From: an uncultured Rhodospirillales bacterium
GTDB lineage: Bacteria; Pseudomonadota; Alphaproteobacteria; ATCC43930; CGMCC-115725
NCBI GenBank assembly: GCA_903822185.1
Contig: CAIJOA010000005.1
Location: 1 to 53,005 of the forward strand
Direction of reading: 5' to 3'
Length of the DNA: 53,005 nucleotides
A program made the translations under genes and the position numbers. Under the pieces are notes generated by a model, which saw only the letters and a list, made by a program, of their open reading frames with translations, was not told the origin of the DNA and searched no databases. This document shows, in pieces, positions 17,499-25,153 of this stretch (positions are counted from its first letter, which is position 1; each line of letters starts with the position of its first letter).

Positions 17499-18127
17499 GC
17501 GCACGTCTCTACCTGATCACACCGCCGGCCTTCGAGCCGGCGGTGTTCGCGCCTCTCCTCGCTCAGGCGCTCGATGCCGGCGATGTCGCGTCGGTGCAGC
17601 TTCGCCTGAAAGACATCGACGACGATTCCATTCTGCGCGCGGCCGATGCGTTGCGCCCGATCGCACAGGAACGCGATGTCGCTTTCATCATGAACGATCG
17701 GCCCGACCTCGCACTCAAGTCCGGCTGCGACGGTGTGCATGTCGGCCAGGAAGATTCGTCCTACGCCGCCGCGCGGCAGATGCTGGGTCTCGGCCGCATC
17801 GTCGGCGTCACCTGCTACAACAGCCGGCATCTCGCGATAGACGCAGCCGAAGACGGTGCCGATTACGTTGCGTTTGGCGGCTTCTTTCCGTCACCGACGA
17901 AAGACACGACACGCATCGCCGGCAACGATCCGGAAATCCTCTCGTGGTGGAACGAGATGATGACCGTGCCGTCCTGCGCCATCGGCGGGATCACGCCCGA
18001 GAATTGCGGACTTCTGGTGAAAGCCGGCACTGATTTTCTTGCCGTTATCTCAGCCGTCTGGAATCACCCGGAAGGCCCCGGCGCGGCGGTGAAACAATTC
18101 AACACGGCGATCGCCGCCGTCGGCTGA
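17495..18127 (+). CDS. thiE: Thiamine phosphate synthase
   Basis: A 210-residue TIM-barrel enzyme joining hydroxymethylpyrimidine diphosphate and thiazole phosphate to thiamine phosphate. The motifs QLRLKD (about 36-41), [34 protein letters not shown] and AIGGITPEN follow the family order. The GTG start at 17495 overlaps the fba stop, so the two are translationally coupled. Placing thiamine synthesis behind transketolase makes sense because that enzyme needs thiamine diphosphate. The stop lies next to the stop of the opposing epmA inside a perfect palindrome. Confidence 0.9.
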   Translation: MSARLYLITPPAFEPAVFAPLLAQALDAGDVASVQLRLKDIDDDSILRAADALRPIAQERDVAFIMNDRPDLALKSGCDGVHVGQEDSSYAAARQMLGLGRIVGVTCYNSRHLAIDAAEDGADYVAFGGFFPSPTKDTTRIAGNDPEILSWWNEMMTVPSCAIGGITPENCGLLVKAGTDFLAVISAVWNHPEGPGAAVKQFNTAIAAVG

Positions 18128-18136
18128 TCAGCCGAC
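18119..18136. repeat. Perfect 18-bp palindrome over two facing stop codons
   Basis: GTCGGCTGATCAGCCGAC is fully self-complementary. Its centre TGATCA is the stop of thiE (TGA, plus strand) followed directly by the stop of epmA (TGA, minus strand). It may work as a short two-way transcription stop, although no T-run follows on either side. Confidence 0.7.
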
Positions 18137-19156
18137 CGGCGCCCACAGCACATCGTCGATATGCGTCGCGCCTGACGCCAGCATCACCAAGCGATCGAAA
18201 CCCAGCGCAATACCGGCACTTTCCGGTAGGCCGTAATCAAGGGCCGCGAGAAAGTCTTCATCGACTGGATACGTCTCGCCATAGATCTGGCGCTTCTTTT
18301 CCTGATCGGCGGCAAACCGGCGGCGCTGTTCGGCGGCGTCGGTGAGTTCGCCGAATGCGTTCGCCAGTTCGAGCCCGCAGCAATAAAGCTCGAACCGTTC
18401 GCAGACGCGCGGATCGCTGGCCTTGGTACGCGAGAGCGCAGCCATCGATACCGGATAATCATAGAGCACCGTCGGCACGCCGATGCCGAGCTTCGGTTCG
18501 ATCTCGGCAAGGAAAATGCGGAAGAACAAATCTTCCCAGCTATCGCCCTTATGCGGCGCGATGCCGATCGGTTCGGCGGCGGCGGCGAGGCCATCGAGAT
18601 TCTCGACGCTCGCCAGCACATCGATGCCGCAGAAACGATTGAAGGCTTCGGCAACGGTGAGGCGCTCCCACGCCTCGTGCGGGTTGCAGATGCGTCCCTG
18701 CCAGGTGAAGAGCGATGCGCCGGGCGAACGCAGCAACGCCTCGCAATCGGCGATCAGATCGAGATAGCCGGCGCCGGTGCGGTACCACTCGATCATCGAG
18801 AACTCGGGCGAATGGGTCGATCCACGCTCGGCATTCCGGAAGCAGTGGGTTAACTGAAAAATCTGCGGCAAGCCGGCGACCAACAGCTTCTTCATCGCGA
18901 ATTCCGGCGAGGTGTGGAGATACATCGGCGCGATCCCCTCCCCCGGCCGTTCCAGCGCGGTTGCAAACGCTTTGAGGTGCGGCTCGATCCCGGGACTGCG
19001 CTGCAAGGCCGGGGTATCGACCTCGATAAAGCCCCGATCTGCGAAAACACGGCGCATTTCCGTCAGCACATGGCTGCGGACGGTCAGATGGGAACGACGG
19101 CGAGCGAAGTTATCCGGCAACCACCATGGCGCATCGGCCCAAGGCGTATCGGCCAT
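18128..19156 (-). CDS. epmA: EF-P lysine ligase (GenX/PoxA)
   Basis: A 342-residue paralogue of the catalytic core of class II lysyl-tRNA synthetase, without the tRNA anticodon domain, which attaches a lysine-type residue to a Lys of elongation factor P. LHTSPEFAMKKLL, FRNAERGSTHSPEFSMIEWY (motif 2) and GIALGFDRLVML (motif 3) are present. It is divergent from efp, its substrate, with 89 bp between them. The partner aminomutase gene epmB, which supplies beta-lysine, is not in the window. Start ATG at 19156 gives a standard length. Confidence 0.93.
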   Translation of the reverse strand: MADTPWADAPWWLPDNFARRRSHLTVRSHVLTEMRRVFADRGFIEVDTPALQRSPGIEPHLKAFATALERPGEGIAPMYLHTSPEFAMKKLLVAGLPQIFQLTHCFRNAERGSTHSPEFSMIEWYRTGAGYLDLIADCEALLRSPGASLFTWQGRICNPHEAWERLTVAEAFNRFCGIDVLASVENLDGLAAAAEPIGIAPHKGDSWEDLFFRIFLAEIEPKLGIGVPTVLYDYPVSMAALSRTKASDPRVCERFELYCCGLELANAFGELTDAAEQRRRFAADQEKKRQIYGETYPVDEDFLAALDYGLPESAGIALGFDRLVMLASGATHIDDVLWAPVG

Positions 19157-19245
19157 GACGGCCCCCTTTCATTGGCAGGCCTAAACTGCTAGGAAACGGG
19201 CCTAAATTCCATACCTGCTGCAACTGCTGCGCCGAGGAAGCGCCC

Positions 19246-19812
19246 ATGAAAATCAATGCTATCGACGTTCGACCGGGTCACGTGCTGGAATCCGAAGGCA
19301 AGCTTTGGCTCGTCCTCAAGCGCGAAATCGTGCAGCCGGGCAAAGGCGGCGCCTTCACCCAGATCGAAGTGCGCGACCTCAAAACCGGTACCAAGTCCCA
19401 AGGGCGCTACCGCACCCAGGAAACCGTCGAACGCGCGCAGCTCGACGAAAAGGACATGCAGTTTTTGTATATGGAAGGCACTCAAGCGACCTTCATGGAC
19501 AGCGAAACCTTCGAGCAGACCGTGGTTGACCGCGAGTTGATCGGCGAAGCCGCCGATTTCTTACAGGAAAACATGACCTGCACCGTGCAGCTTCATGAAA
19601 GCACGCCGCTGGCCGTCACCCTGCCGCAAAGCGTGATAATGGAAGTGGTCGAAGCCGATCCGGTGGTGAAGGGACAGACCGCGTCGTCGTCCTATAAGCC
19701 CGGCAAGCTCGAGAACGGCCGCCGCGTGATGATCCCGCCGCATATCGGCGCCGGCACGCGCATTGTCGTGAACACCGCCGACGCGACCTACGTCGAACGC
19801 GCCAAGGATTAA
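19246..19812 (+). CDS. efp: Elongation factor P
   Basis: A 188-residue translation factor that relieves ribosome stalling at proline stretches. The loop PGKGGAF puts the modified lysine at Lys33; the following GTQATFMD and the C-terminal YKPGKLENGRRVMIPPHI are standard. It faces away from epmA, whose product would modify Lys33. ATG at 19246. suhB follows after 10 bp, probably in the same transcript. A proline-rich secreted protein encoded 0.9 kb downstream would be one client. Confidence 0.96.
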   Translation: MKINAIDVRPGHVLESEGKLWLVLKREIVQPGKGGAFTQIEVRDLKTGTKSQGRYRTQETVERAQLDEKDMQFLYMEGTQATFMDSETFEQTVVDRELIGEAADFLQENMTCTVQLHESTPLAVTLPQSVIMEVVEADPVVKGQTASSSYKPGKLENGRRVMIPPHIGAGTRIVVNTADATYVERAKD

Positions 19813-19822
19813 TCGTCCCCGC

Positions 19823-20635
19823 ATGGCAGTCCGCTCGGCGCTTATGAATGTTATGGCCGGGGCCGCCCTCAAGGCGGCCCGCGGTCTTATCCGCGACTTC
19901 GGCGAAGTCGAACAGCTTCAAGTTTCGATCAAAGGCCCGGGCGATTTCGTGTCGTCTGCCGACCTCAAAGCCGAAAAGATCCTCAAGACCGAACTGGCCA
20001 AGGCGCGTCCCGGTTTCGGCTTCGTCCTCGAAGAAGGCGGCATCAGCGAAGGCAGCGACAAGAGCCATCGCTGGATCGTCGATCCGCTGGACGGCACGAC
20101 CAACTTCCTGCACGGCATTCCGCATTGGGCCATTTCGATCGCGCTCGAACGTGACGGCGAAATCATCGCCGGTCTCGTTTATGAGCCGGTCCGCGATGAA
20201 GCCTTCTGGGCTGAAAAAGGCATCGGCGCCTATCTCAACGATCGCCGCCTGCGCGTTTCGGCACGGCGTCAGATGGGCGAAGCGTTGATCGGCACCGGCA
20301 TGCCCTTCCGCGACAAGGGCGATCACCAGCGTTATCTCAAAACCCTGGCCCCGGTCATGTCGGCGACCAGCGGCGTGCGCCGGCAAGGTTCTGCCGCGCT
20401 CGATCTCGCTTATGTCGCAGCGGGCCGACTCGACGGTTTCTGGGAGTTCGGCCTGCAGGTTTGGGATATCGCAGCCGGGATTTTGCTGGTGCGCGAGGCG
20501 GGCGGTTACGTCACCGATATCGCCGGCGGCCACACCATGCTGACCTCGGGCGATGTCCTCGCCGCCAACGATCATTTGCATCTTCCACTGGGCCGGTTGC
20601 TGAAGCAGACGCTCAACCCCGGCTCGGTGACGTGA
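19823..20635 (+). CDS. suhB: Inositol monophosphatase family protein (SuhB-like)
   Basis: A 270-residue Mg-dependent phosphatase. The metal site is built from EEGG (70-73, where many members have EES), DPLDGTTNF (87-95) and WDIAAG (214-219, Asp215). It hydrolyses inositol phosphate or related sugar phosphates; in enterobacteria SuhB also acts in ribosome maturation, which cannot be tested here. ATG at 19823 is 10 bp after efp, so co-transcription is likely. Confidence 0.92.
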   Translation: MAVRSALMNVMAGAALKAARGLIRDFGEVEQLQVSIKGPGDFVSSADLKAEKILKTELAKARPGFGFVLEEGGISEGSDKSHRWIVDPLDGTTNFLHGIPHWAISIALERDGEIIAGLVYEPVRDEAFWAEKGIGAYLNDRRLRVSARRQMGEALIGTGMPFRDKGDHQRYLKTLAPVMSATSGVRRQGSAALDLAYVAAGRLDGFWEFGLQVWDIAAGILLVREAGGYVTDIAGGHTMLTSGDVLAANDHLHLPLGRLLKQTLNPGSVT

Positions 20636-20692
20636 TACTGGCGGCAGACGTTTCCTTAGGGTAGGCTTCGGACCTGCGAGTTTCGTATTCGG

Positions 20693-21934
20693 ATGGATGT
20701 CCCGTTGATGGGTCTTCGCGTGCGTCGGCCCCGACTGTTTTGCCTCAGTTCCCGCGCCTTTTTTCTCGGGCTGGCGTCGCTTGTCGGCGTTGGCCTGACT
20801 GTGCAGCCTGCGATGGCGCAGATGATCATTGGCGGTCGCGGCGCACCTGCGGTTATGGTCGATAACAGCGTGCTCGACCGGCTTGGCGCCGCCCCGACCC
20901 TGCCCCAGCTTTTCCTCGAACAGCGCCATCCCGGCACCATTGCACGCGCTGCCGCGACGCGGCCCTACGCCGCCCCGAACGCTTATCGCCCCCCGAGTTA
21001 TGCCAGCGCCGCACCCACGCGCCGCCATCGCACCACCCGGGTCGCCCGGACCCAACGCGCGCGCAGCCCGATCCAGGTCGCCTCGGCGGAACCCGTCCGG
21101 CAGAAATCGTCGCTGAATTCGATCATTCATTTGATCCCACCGGGCAGCCAAACCCCGCCGCCGCCACAAACCCAGATCGCAACGCTGAAGCCGCCCGTAG
21201 TTGCTCGCCAGGAAGTGGCGATGGCGGAGCCGACGAAACCGTCGGTTGCCGCCCTCGTCCCACCGAACTCGTCGCCGTTGCCCGGCCCGCGTCAAAGCAA
21301 TGCCGTCCCGACAGCGCCGATCGTACCCGCCGCACCGTCGCGCGACGATCAACCCGTGACCGCGCCGACCCAGCCACCCGCCGCCAAAGTTGAGACCCCG
21401 CCTGTAGCAACCACCGCGCCGCCGGCGCCGGTTGTTGCGCCCAAGGCGCCTGAGCCGACTCCCGTCGTCGCCAGCGCACCGCCTATCGCCGCGCCGAAGC
21501 CACCCGAACAGACACCCCCGCCCGTGATTGCGGCCGCACCGCCCAAGATGCCGGACCCCACGCCTGCCGCGCCGACACCGGCTGCACCCGTCCGCGTCGC
21601 CTCGGCCGCTTCCGCAGGCAGCAACCTCAACGCGATCGATTTCAGCGCGGGCACGACCGAACTTCCGACCAGCGCCAAACCGGCGCTCGACGCGGTCGCC
21701 GCCAAACTCGCCACCAACGATGCGATGCGGGTGCAAGTCGTCGCCCATGCGACCGGCGGTTCCGATCAAGCGATCGAGGCGCGCCGTGTTTCCCTCGCGC
21801 GTGCCGTCGCGGTGCGCGGCTATCTCATCGAAAAAGGCGTGCGCAGCCTGCGCATCGATGTCCGCGCCCTCGGCAATCGCGCGGATGACGCCCCCGCCGG
21901 CGATCAGGTTGATCTGGTTCTGGTCAATCAATAG
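20693..21934 (+). CDS. Secreted OmpA-like protein with long proline/alanine linker
   Basis: A 413-residue protein with an N-terminal signal peptide (to about AMAQ at 43), a basic/low-complexity part, a very Pro- and Ala-rich linker (about 150-300, with repeated PP, APKP and PTP) and a C-terminal OmpA-like domain (about 305-413; IDFSAGTTELP, VVAHATGGSD and VRSLRIDVRALGNRAD). The domain is degenerate: the usual HTD of peptidoglycan binders reads HATG. The linker could span the periplasm. It is followed by a MotA-like and a MotB-like gene on the same strand and probably works with them in the envelope. ATG 20708 is an alternative start. Confidence 0.75.
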   Translation: MDVPLMGLRVRRPRLFCLSSRAFFLGLASLVGVGLTVQPAMAQMIIGGRGAPAVMVDNSVLDRLGAAPTLPQLFLEQRHPGTIARAAATRPYAAPNAYRPPSYASAAPTRRHRTTRVARTQRARSPIQVASAEPVRQKSSLNSIIHLIPPGSQTPPPPQTQIATLKPPVVARQEVAMAEPTKPSVAALVPPNSSPLPGPRQSNAVPTAPIVPAAPSRDDQPVTAPTQPPAAKVETPPVATTAPPAPVVAPKAPEPTPVVASAPPIAAPKPPEQTPPPVIAAAPPKMPDPTPAAPTPAAPVRVASAASAGSNLNAIDFSAGTTELPTSAKPALDAVAAKLATNDAMRVQVVAHATGGSDQAIEARRVSLARAVAVRGYLIEKGVRSLRIDVRALGNRADDAPAGDQVDLVLVNQ

Positions 21935-21970
21935 GCTCGTTCGGCGTCGCAGATCACAGAGGTTCAGCCC

Positions 21971-23113
21971 GTGACTCGTCCGCGCAAATATCTTCTCCGC
22001 ATGTCGGTCTTTCTGGTGCTCATCATCGTGGGCGCCGTGCTGCTGGCGCCGGCTTTGATCCAGTATTTCATGGGCAATCCGGCGGTGAACGGCGTCATCC
22101 TCGGCGTCCTTCTGGCCGGCATCGCCTATATCTTCGGCCAGGTCATTCGGCTCAATCCCGAAGTCACCTGGATCGAGCAGTACCGCCGCAATCCCGATGC
22201 GCCGCGAGCCAACACCGTCAATCCGCGCCTCGTCGCGCCGGTCGCAACCGTGCTGGCCGATCGCCGCGGCGACAAGATCAACCTCTCGCCGGCCGCACTG
22301 CGCACGCTGCTCGATGGTATCGGCACGCGGCTTGAGGAAAGCCGCGAGACATCGCGTTATCTCATCGGTCTGCTCGTTTTCCTCGGCCTTCTCGGCACGT
22401 TCTATGGCCTCCTCGAAACGGTGCAGTCGGTCAAAGGTGTGATCGGCGGCATGGCGGTCAGTTCGGGCGATGTCGGACGCGCCTTCAGCGATCTGCAGAC
22501 ACGCCTGCAGACACCGCTCGGCGGTATGAGCACCGCCTTCAGCGCCTCGCTGTTCGGTCTGGCCGGTTCGCTCATCCTCGGCTTTCTCGATCTGCAGGCC
22601 GGTCTTGCTTTCAACCGTTTCTACAACGACCTTGAAGAATGGATGTCGGGTTGGACACGCCTTTCAAGCGGCACGCGCATGGGCGATGGCGAAGGCTCGG
22701 TGCCGGCCTTCCTTGAAGCCCTACTGGAACAGACCGCCGACAGTCTCGACAAATTGCAGCGCACGCTGGGACGCGGCGAGGAAAGCCGGATCGCCGCCAA
22801 CAACAACCTGGTCTCGCTCACCGAACGATTGGCGTTGCTGAGCGAGCAGATTCGCACCGAGCAAAGCCTGCTGGTCAAACTGGCCGAGCAGCATGTCGAA
22901 TTGAAGCCGGTGCTGCAGCGCCTCGCCCAGAGCGCCGGCGCTTCGCCGATCGACGAAGATACCCGCACGCATCTGCGCAACATCGACCTTCACCTCGTCC
23001 GCATGGGCGAAGAACTGAGCCAAGGACGGGGAGATTCGGTGCAGGAGATTCGCAGCGAGATCCGCCTTCTGGCCCGCACCATGGCCGGGCGCAAAGAAGC
23101 GGCGCCGAACTAA
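21971..23113 (+). CDS. MotA/TolQ/ExbB-like membrane protein
   Basis: A 380-residue protein starting with GTG at 21971. Hydrophobic segments lie at about 8-30 and 40-58, with two more at about 127-150 and 190-212, in the layout of MotA/ExbB proton-channel subunits; LLVFLGLLGTFYGLLETV and GGMSTAFSASLFGLAGS match the channel helices. A soluble helical tail (about 235-380) with coiled-coil character follows. The next gene encodes the MotB/OmpA-like partner, 15 bp away. The pair is probably a proton-driven envelope machine, and not the flagellar motor, since no flagellar genes are near. Confidence 0.83.
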   Translation: MTRPRKYLLRMSVFLVLIIVGAVLLAPALIQYFMGNPAVNGVILGVLLAGIAYIFGQVIRLNPEVTWIEQYRRNPDAPRANTVNPRLVAPVATVLADRRGDKINLSPAALRTLLDGIGTRLEESRETSRYLIGLLVFLGLLGTFYGLLETVQSVKGVIGGMAVSSGDVGRAFSDLQTRLQTPLGGMSTAFSASLFGLAGSLILGFLDLQAGLAFNRFYNDLEEWMSGWTRLSSGTRMGDGEGSVPAFLEALLEQTADSLDKLQRTLGRGEESRIAANNNLVSLTERLALLSEQIRTEQSLLVKLAEQHVELKPVLQRLAQSAGASPIDEDTRTHLRNIDLHLVRMGEELSQGRGDSVQEIRSEIRLLARTMAGRKEAAPN

Positions 23114-23128
23114 GGCACCCATCAGAAC

Positions 23129-24115
23129 ATGCCCAGCCATCTCCGCCGCACGCGCCGTCCCGGGATCGACATCTGGCCCGGCTTTGTCGATGCGCTGTCG
23201 CAGCTCGTCATGGTCATCGTCTTCGTCCTGCTGGTTTTCACCGCAGGGCAGTTCTATTTGACCGACGCATTGTCAGGTCGCGACGCGGCATTGCAGCAAC
23301 TGTCGAAACAGGTCAACGACCTTGCCGACATGCTGGCATTGGCGCGCAGCGGCAATACCGATCTGCAATCGCAATTATCGTCGCTGACGCAGCGACTGGC
23401 CGCGGCCAATCAACAACTCGCCGACGAGAAAGCCCGTAACACCCAAAGCGAAGCCGATCGCCAAGCCTCGGAACAGCGCGCCACCAGCGCGCAAACGACG
23501 GTCGATCAGCTCAACCAGCAAGTCGCGGCGTTGCGCGATCAACTGGCGCAGATCGCTGCTGCACTCGAAATCTCGGATACCAAGACCAAAGACCAACAAC
23601 AGCAGATCACCGATCTAGGCCAAAAGCTCAACACGGCGCTGCTGAGCAAGGTCGAGGAACTGGCGAAGTTCCGGTCCGAATTCTTCGGCCGGCTGCGCGC
23701 CGCGCTCGGCGACCGCCAGGATATCCAGGTCGTCGGCGATCGTTTCATCTTCCAGTCCGAAGTGCTGTTCGACCCCGCCAACGCGACATTGAGCGACGCC
23801 GCCAAGTCACGGCTGCTGATCGTGGCCAACGCTCTCAAGGACATCGCCGCAAAAATACCAACCGACATTCCTTGGGTGCTGCGCGTCGATGGACATACCG
23901 ACAAGCGGCCGATCAGCACGGCGCAATTCCCCTCGAACTGGGAATTGTCTTCAGCGCGCGCCATCTCGGTCGTGAACTACCTGATCTCGCAGGGTGTCCC
24001 GGCCAGCCGCCTCGCAGCCGCCGGGTTCGGCGAGTACCAGCCCGTCGCGGTCGGCGATACGGACGACGCCTTTCGCAAAGACCGGCGGATCGAGCTGAAG
24101 CTGACCGAACGCTAA
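23129..24115 (+). CDS. MotB/OmpA-like peptidoglycan-binding protein
   Basis: A 328-residue protein with one N-terminal membrane helix (about 22-42), a long Gln/Ala-rich coiled coil (about 52-185) and a C-terminal OmpA-like peptidoglycan-binding domain (about 205-328; LRVDGHTDKRPI, WELSSARA, AAGFGEYQPV and KDRRIELKL). Asp21 just before the membrane helix (WPGFVDALSQ) is at the place of the proton-carrying Asp of MotB. It forms a stator-like pair with the MotA-like protein upstream. The long coiled coil makes it longer than MotB. rpmE follows behind its own promoter. Confidence 0.85.
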   Translation: MPSHLRRTRRPGIDIWPGFVDALSQLVMVIVFVLLVFTAGQFYLTDALSGRDAALQQLSKQVNDLADMLALARSGNTDLQSQLSSLTQRLAAANQQLADEKARNTQSEADRQASEQRATSAQTTVDQLNQQVAALRDQLAQIAAALEISDTKTKDQQQQITDLGQKLNTALLSKVEELAKFRSEFFGRLRAALGDRQDIQVVGDRFIFQSEVLFDPANATLSDAAKSRLLIVANALKDIAAKIPTDIPWVLRVDGHTDKRPISTAQFPSNWELSSARAISVVNYLISQGVPASRLAAAGFGEYQPVAVGDTDDAFRKDRRIELKLTER

Positions 24116-24182
24116 GCCGGTCACTTCCAGACCGGTCCATGCCGCCGGAAACCCCGGAAAGCCGCCGATTTCGACTTCCAGA

Positions 24183-24211
24183 TTGCGCCGGGTCGCCTGC
24201 TTCGCTATAAC
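24183..24211 (+). promoter_or_regulatory. Putative rpmE promoter
   Basis: TTGCGC (24183-24188), 17-bp spacer, TATAAC (24206-24211), 24 bp before the rpmE ATG at 24235; the ribosome binding site CAGGAG lies in between. Confidence 0.5.
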
Positions 24212-24234
24212 CGCGCCCATTCCAGGAGCGCTCG

Positions 24235-24462
24235 ATGAAAACCGAAATCCATCCCGATTACCATGACATCACCGTCGTTATGACCGACGGCACGAAATAT
24301 CAGACGCGTTCGACCTACGGTAAGGCGGGCGACGTGCTCAATCTGGAAATCGATCCGAAGTCGCATCCGGCCTGGACCGGCGGCCAGCAGCGCCTCAACG
24401 AGAGCGGCGGCCAGCTCGCCCGCTTCAACAAGCGTTTCTCGGGCATCGGCCTCAAGAAGTAA
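24235..24462 (+). CDS. rpmE: 50S ribosomal protein L31
   Basis: A 75-residue ribosomal protein beginning [10 protein letters not shown], with [14 protein letters not shown] and HPAWTGG typical of L31. It has no Cys, so it is the zinc-free form common in alphaproteobacteria. It sits alone behind its own promoter-like site, between a MotB-like gene and an hsp20 gene. Confidence 0.96.
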   Translation: MKTEIHPDYHDITVVMTDGTKYQTRSTYGKAGDVLNLEIDPKSHPAWTGGQQRLNESGGQLARFNKRFSGIGLKK

Positions 24463-24528
24463 CGCCTTCCTTCGGCGACTTCGGGGCTGCCCGCCCCTTG
24501 AACGCGGGCTCATAATCACCATCTCGAG

Positions 24529-24628
24529 ACAGTCAGGCGCCGCAACGCGGGTCTGACTGTTTTCACGATGGGCCCGGCCATCAGGCGGGTTACGTCATGG
24601 GTTCCCATTGCTCAAAGAGGATGTGGTC
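24529..24628 (+). promoter_or_regulatory. ROSE-type RNA thermometer before hsp20
   Basis: The leader has a perfect 8-bp stem ACAGTCAG/CTGACTGT (24529-24536 with 24553-24560) and, next to the start codon, TTGCT (24608-24612), a 5-nt loop, and AGGAT (24618-24622). This is the ROSE arrangement in which UYGCU covers the Shine-Dalgarno AGGA through a weak, G-G-containing helix that melts on heating. The start ATG is at 24629, seven bases after AGGA. Established for rhizobial small heat-shock genes; here it is read from sequence only. Confidence 0.72.
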
Positions 24629-25087
24629 ATGAATGGCTTTGATTTTGCTCCGCTCTACCGTTCCACCATCGGCTTCGATCGCCTGACGCGTTTGCTCGAT
24701 TCCGCAACCCAGGTCGATAACAGCGCCGTTTCCTATCCGCCCTATAACATCGAAGCGACTGGCGAGAATGCTTATCGCCTGACGATGGCCGTTGCCGGCT
24801 TCGGTCCGGATGATCTCGAGATCACCGCCAAGGAAGGCGCGCTTGTCGTCACCGGCAAAGCCCGTAAGGAAGAGGAAAGTGCGCAATATCTGCATCGCGG
24901 CATCGCCCGCCGCGCGTTCGAGCGCCGCTTCCAACTCGCCGATCATATTCGCGTCGGCGATGCCAGCCTCGATAACGGCTTGCTTCATGTCGATCTCGTC
25001 CGCGAGGTCCCCGAAGCTTTGAAGCCGAGGAAGATCGAGATCGCCAGCAGCGGTCCGAAAGTGATCGAGCAGCAAAAAGCCGCTTGA
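24629..25087 (+). CDS. Small heat-shock protein Hsp20 (IbpA-like)
   Basis: A 152-residue alpha-crystallin-type holdase that binds unfolding proteins under heat. The N-terminus MNGFDFAPLYRSTIGFDRL, the central YPPYNIEATGENAYRLTMAVAG start of the alpha-crystallin domain, GxLxVxG-like GALVVTGKA, and the C-terminal IEI motif (in PRKIEIAS) are standard. ATG at 24629 is chosen over 24608 because AGGA at 24618-24621 and the ROSE hairpin place it there. A strong terminator follows. Translation is probably heat-controlled through the leader. Confidence 0.93.
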   Translation: MNGFDFAPLYRSTIGFDRLTRLLDSATQVDNSAVSYPPYNIEATGENAYRLTMAVAGFGPDDLEITAKEGALVVTGKARKEEESAQYLHRGIARRAFERRFQLADHIRVGDASLDNGLLHVDLVREVPEALKPRKIEIASSGPKVIEQQKAA

Positions 25088-25110
25088 TCGACGATTAGGA
25101 TCGGCGCGGC

Positions 25111-25143
25111 AACGGGCGGCCTTCGGGCCGCCCGTTCTTTTTT
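25111..25143 (+). terminator. Intrinsic terminator of hsp20
   Basis: A perfect 11-bp stem AACGGGCGGCC / GGCCGCCCGTT closed by a TTCG loop, followed by C and six T. It also marks the end of the facing 1460-residue gene on the minus strand. Confidence 0.9.
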
Positions 25144-25153
25144 ACCGTGACGC

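Noticed and set aside
19616-21931. A 771-codon minus-strand frame across efp, suhB and the OmpA-like gene
   Set aside because: It runs antisense through three recognised genes and is rich in Arg and Gly stretches typical of shadow translation.
21971-24115. Zorya-like defence (ZorA/ZorB resemblance)
   Set aside because: The MotA/MotB-like pair has long helical parts like ZorAB, but no ZorC, ZorD or ZorE-like gene is near; the pair sits among core genes before rpmE.
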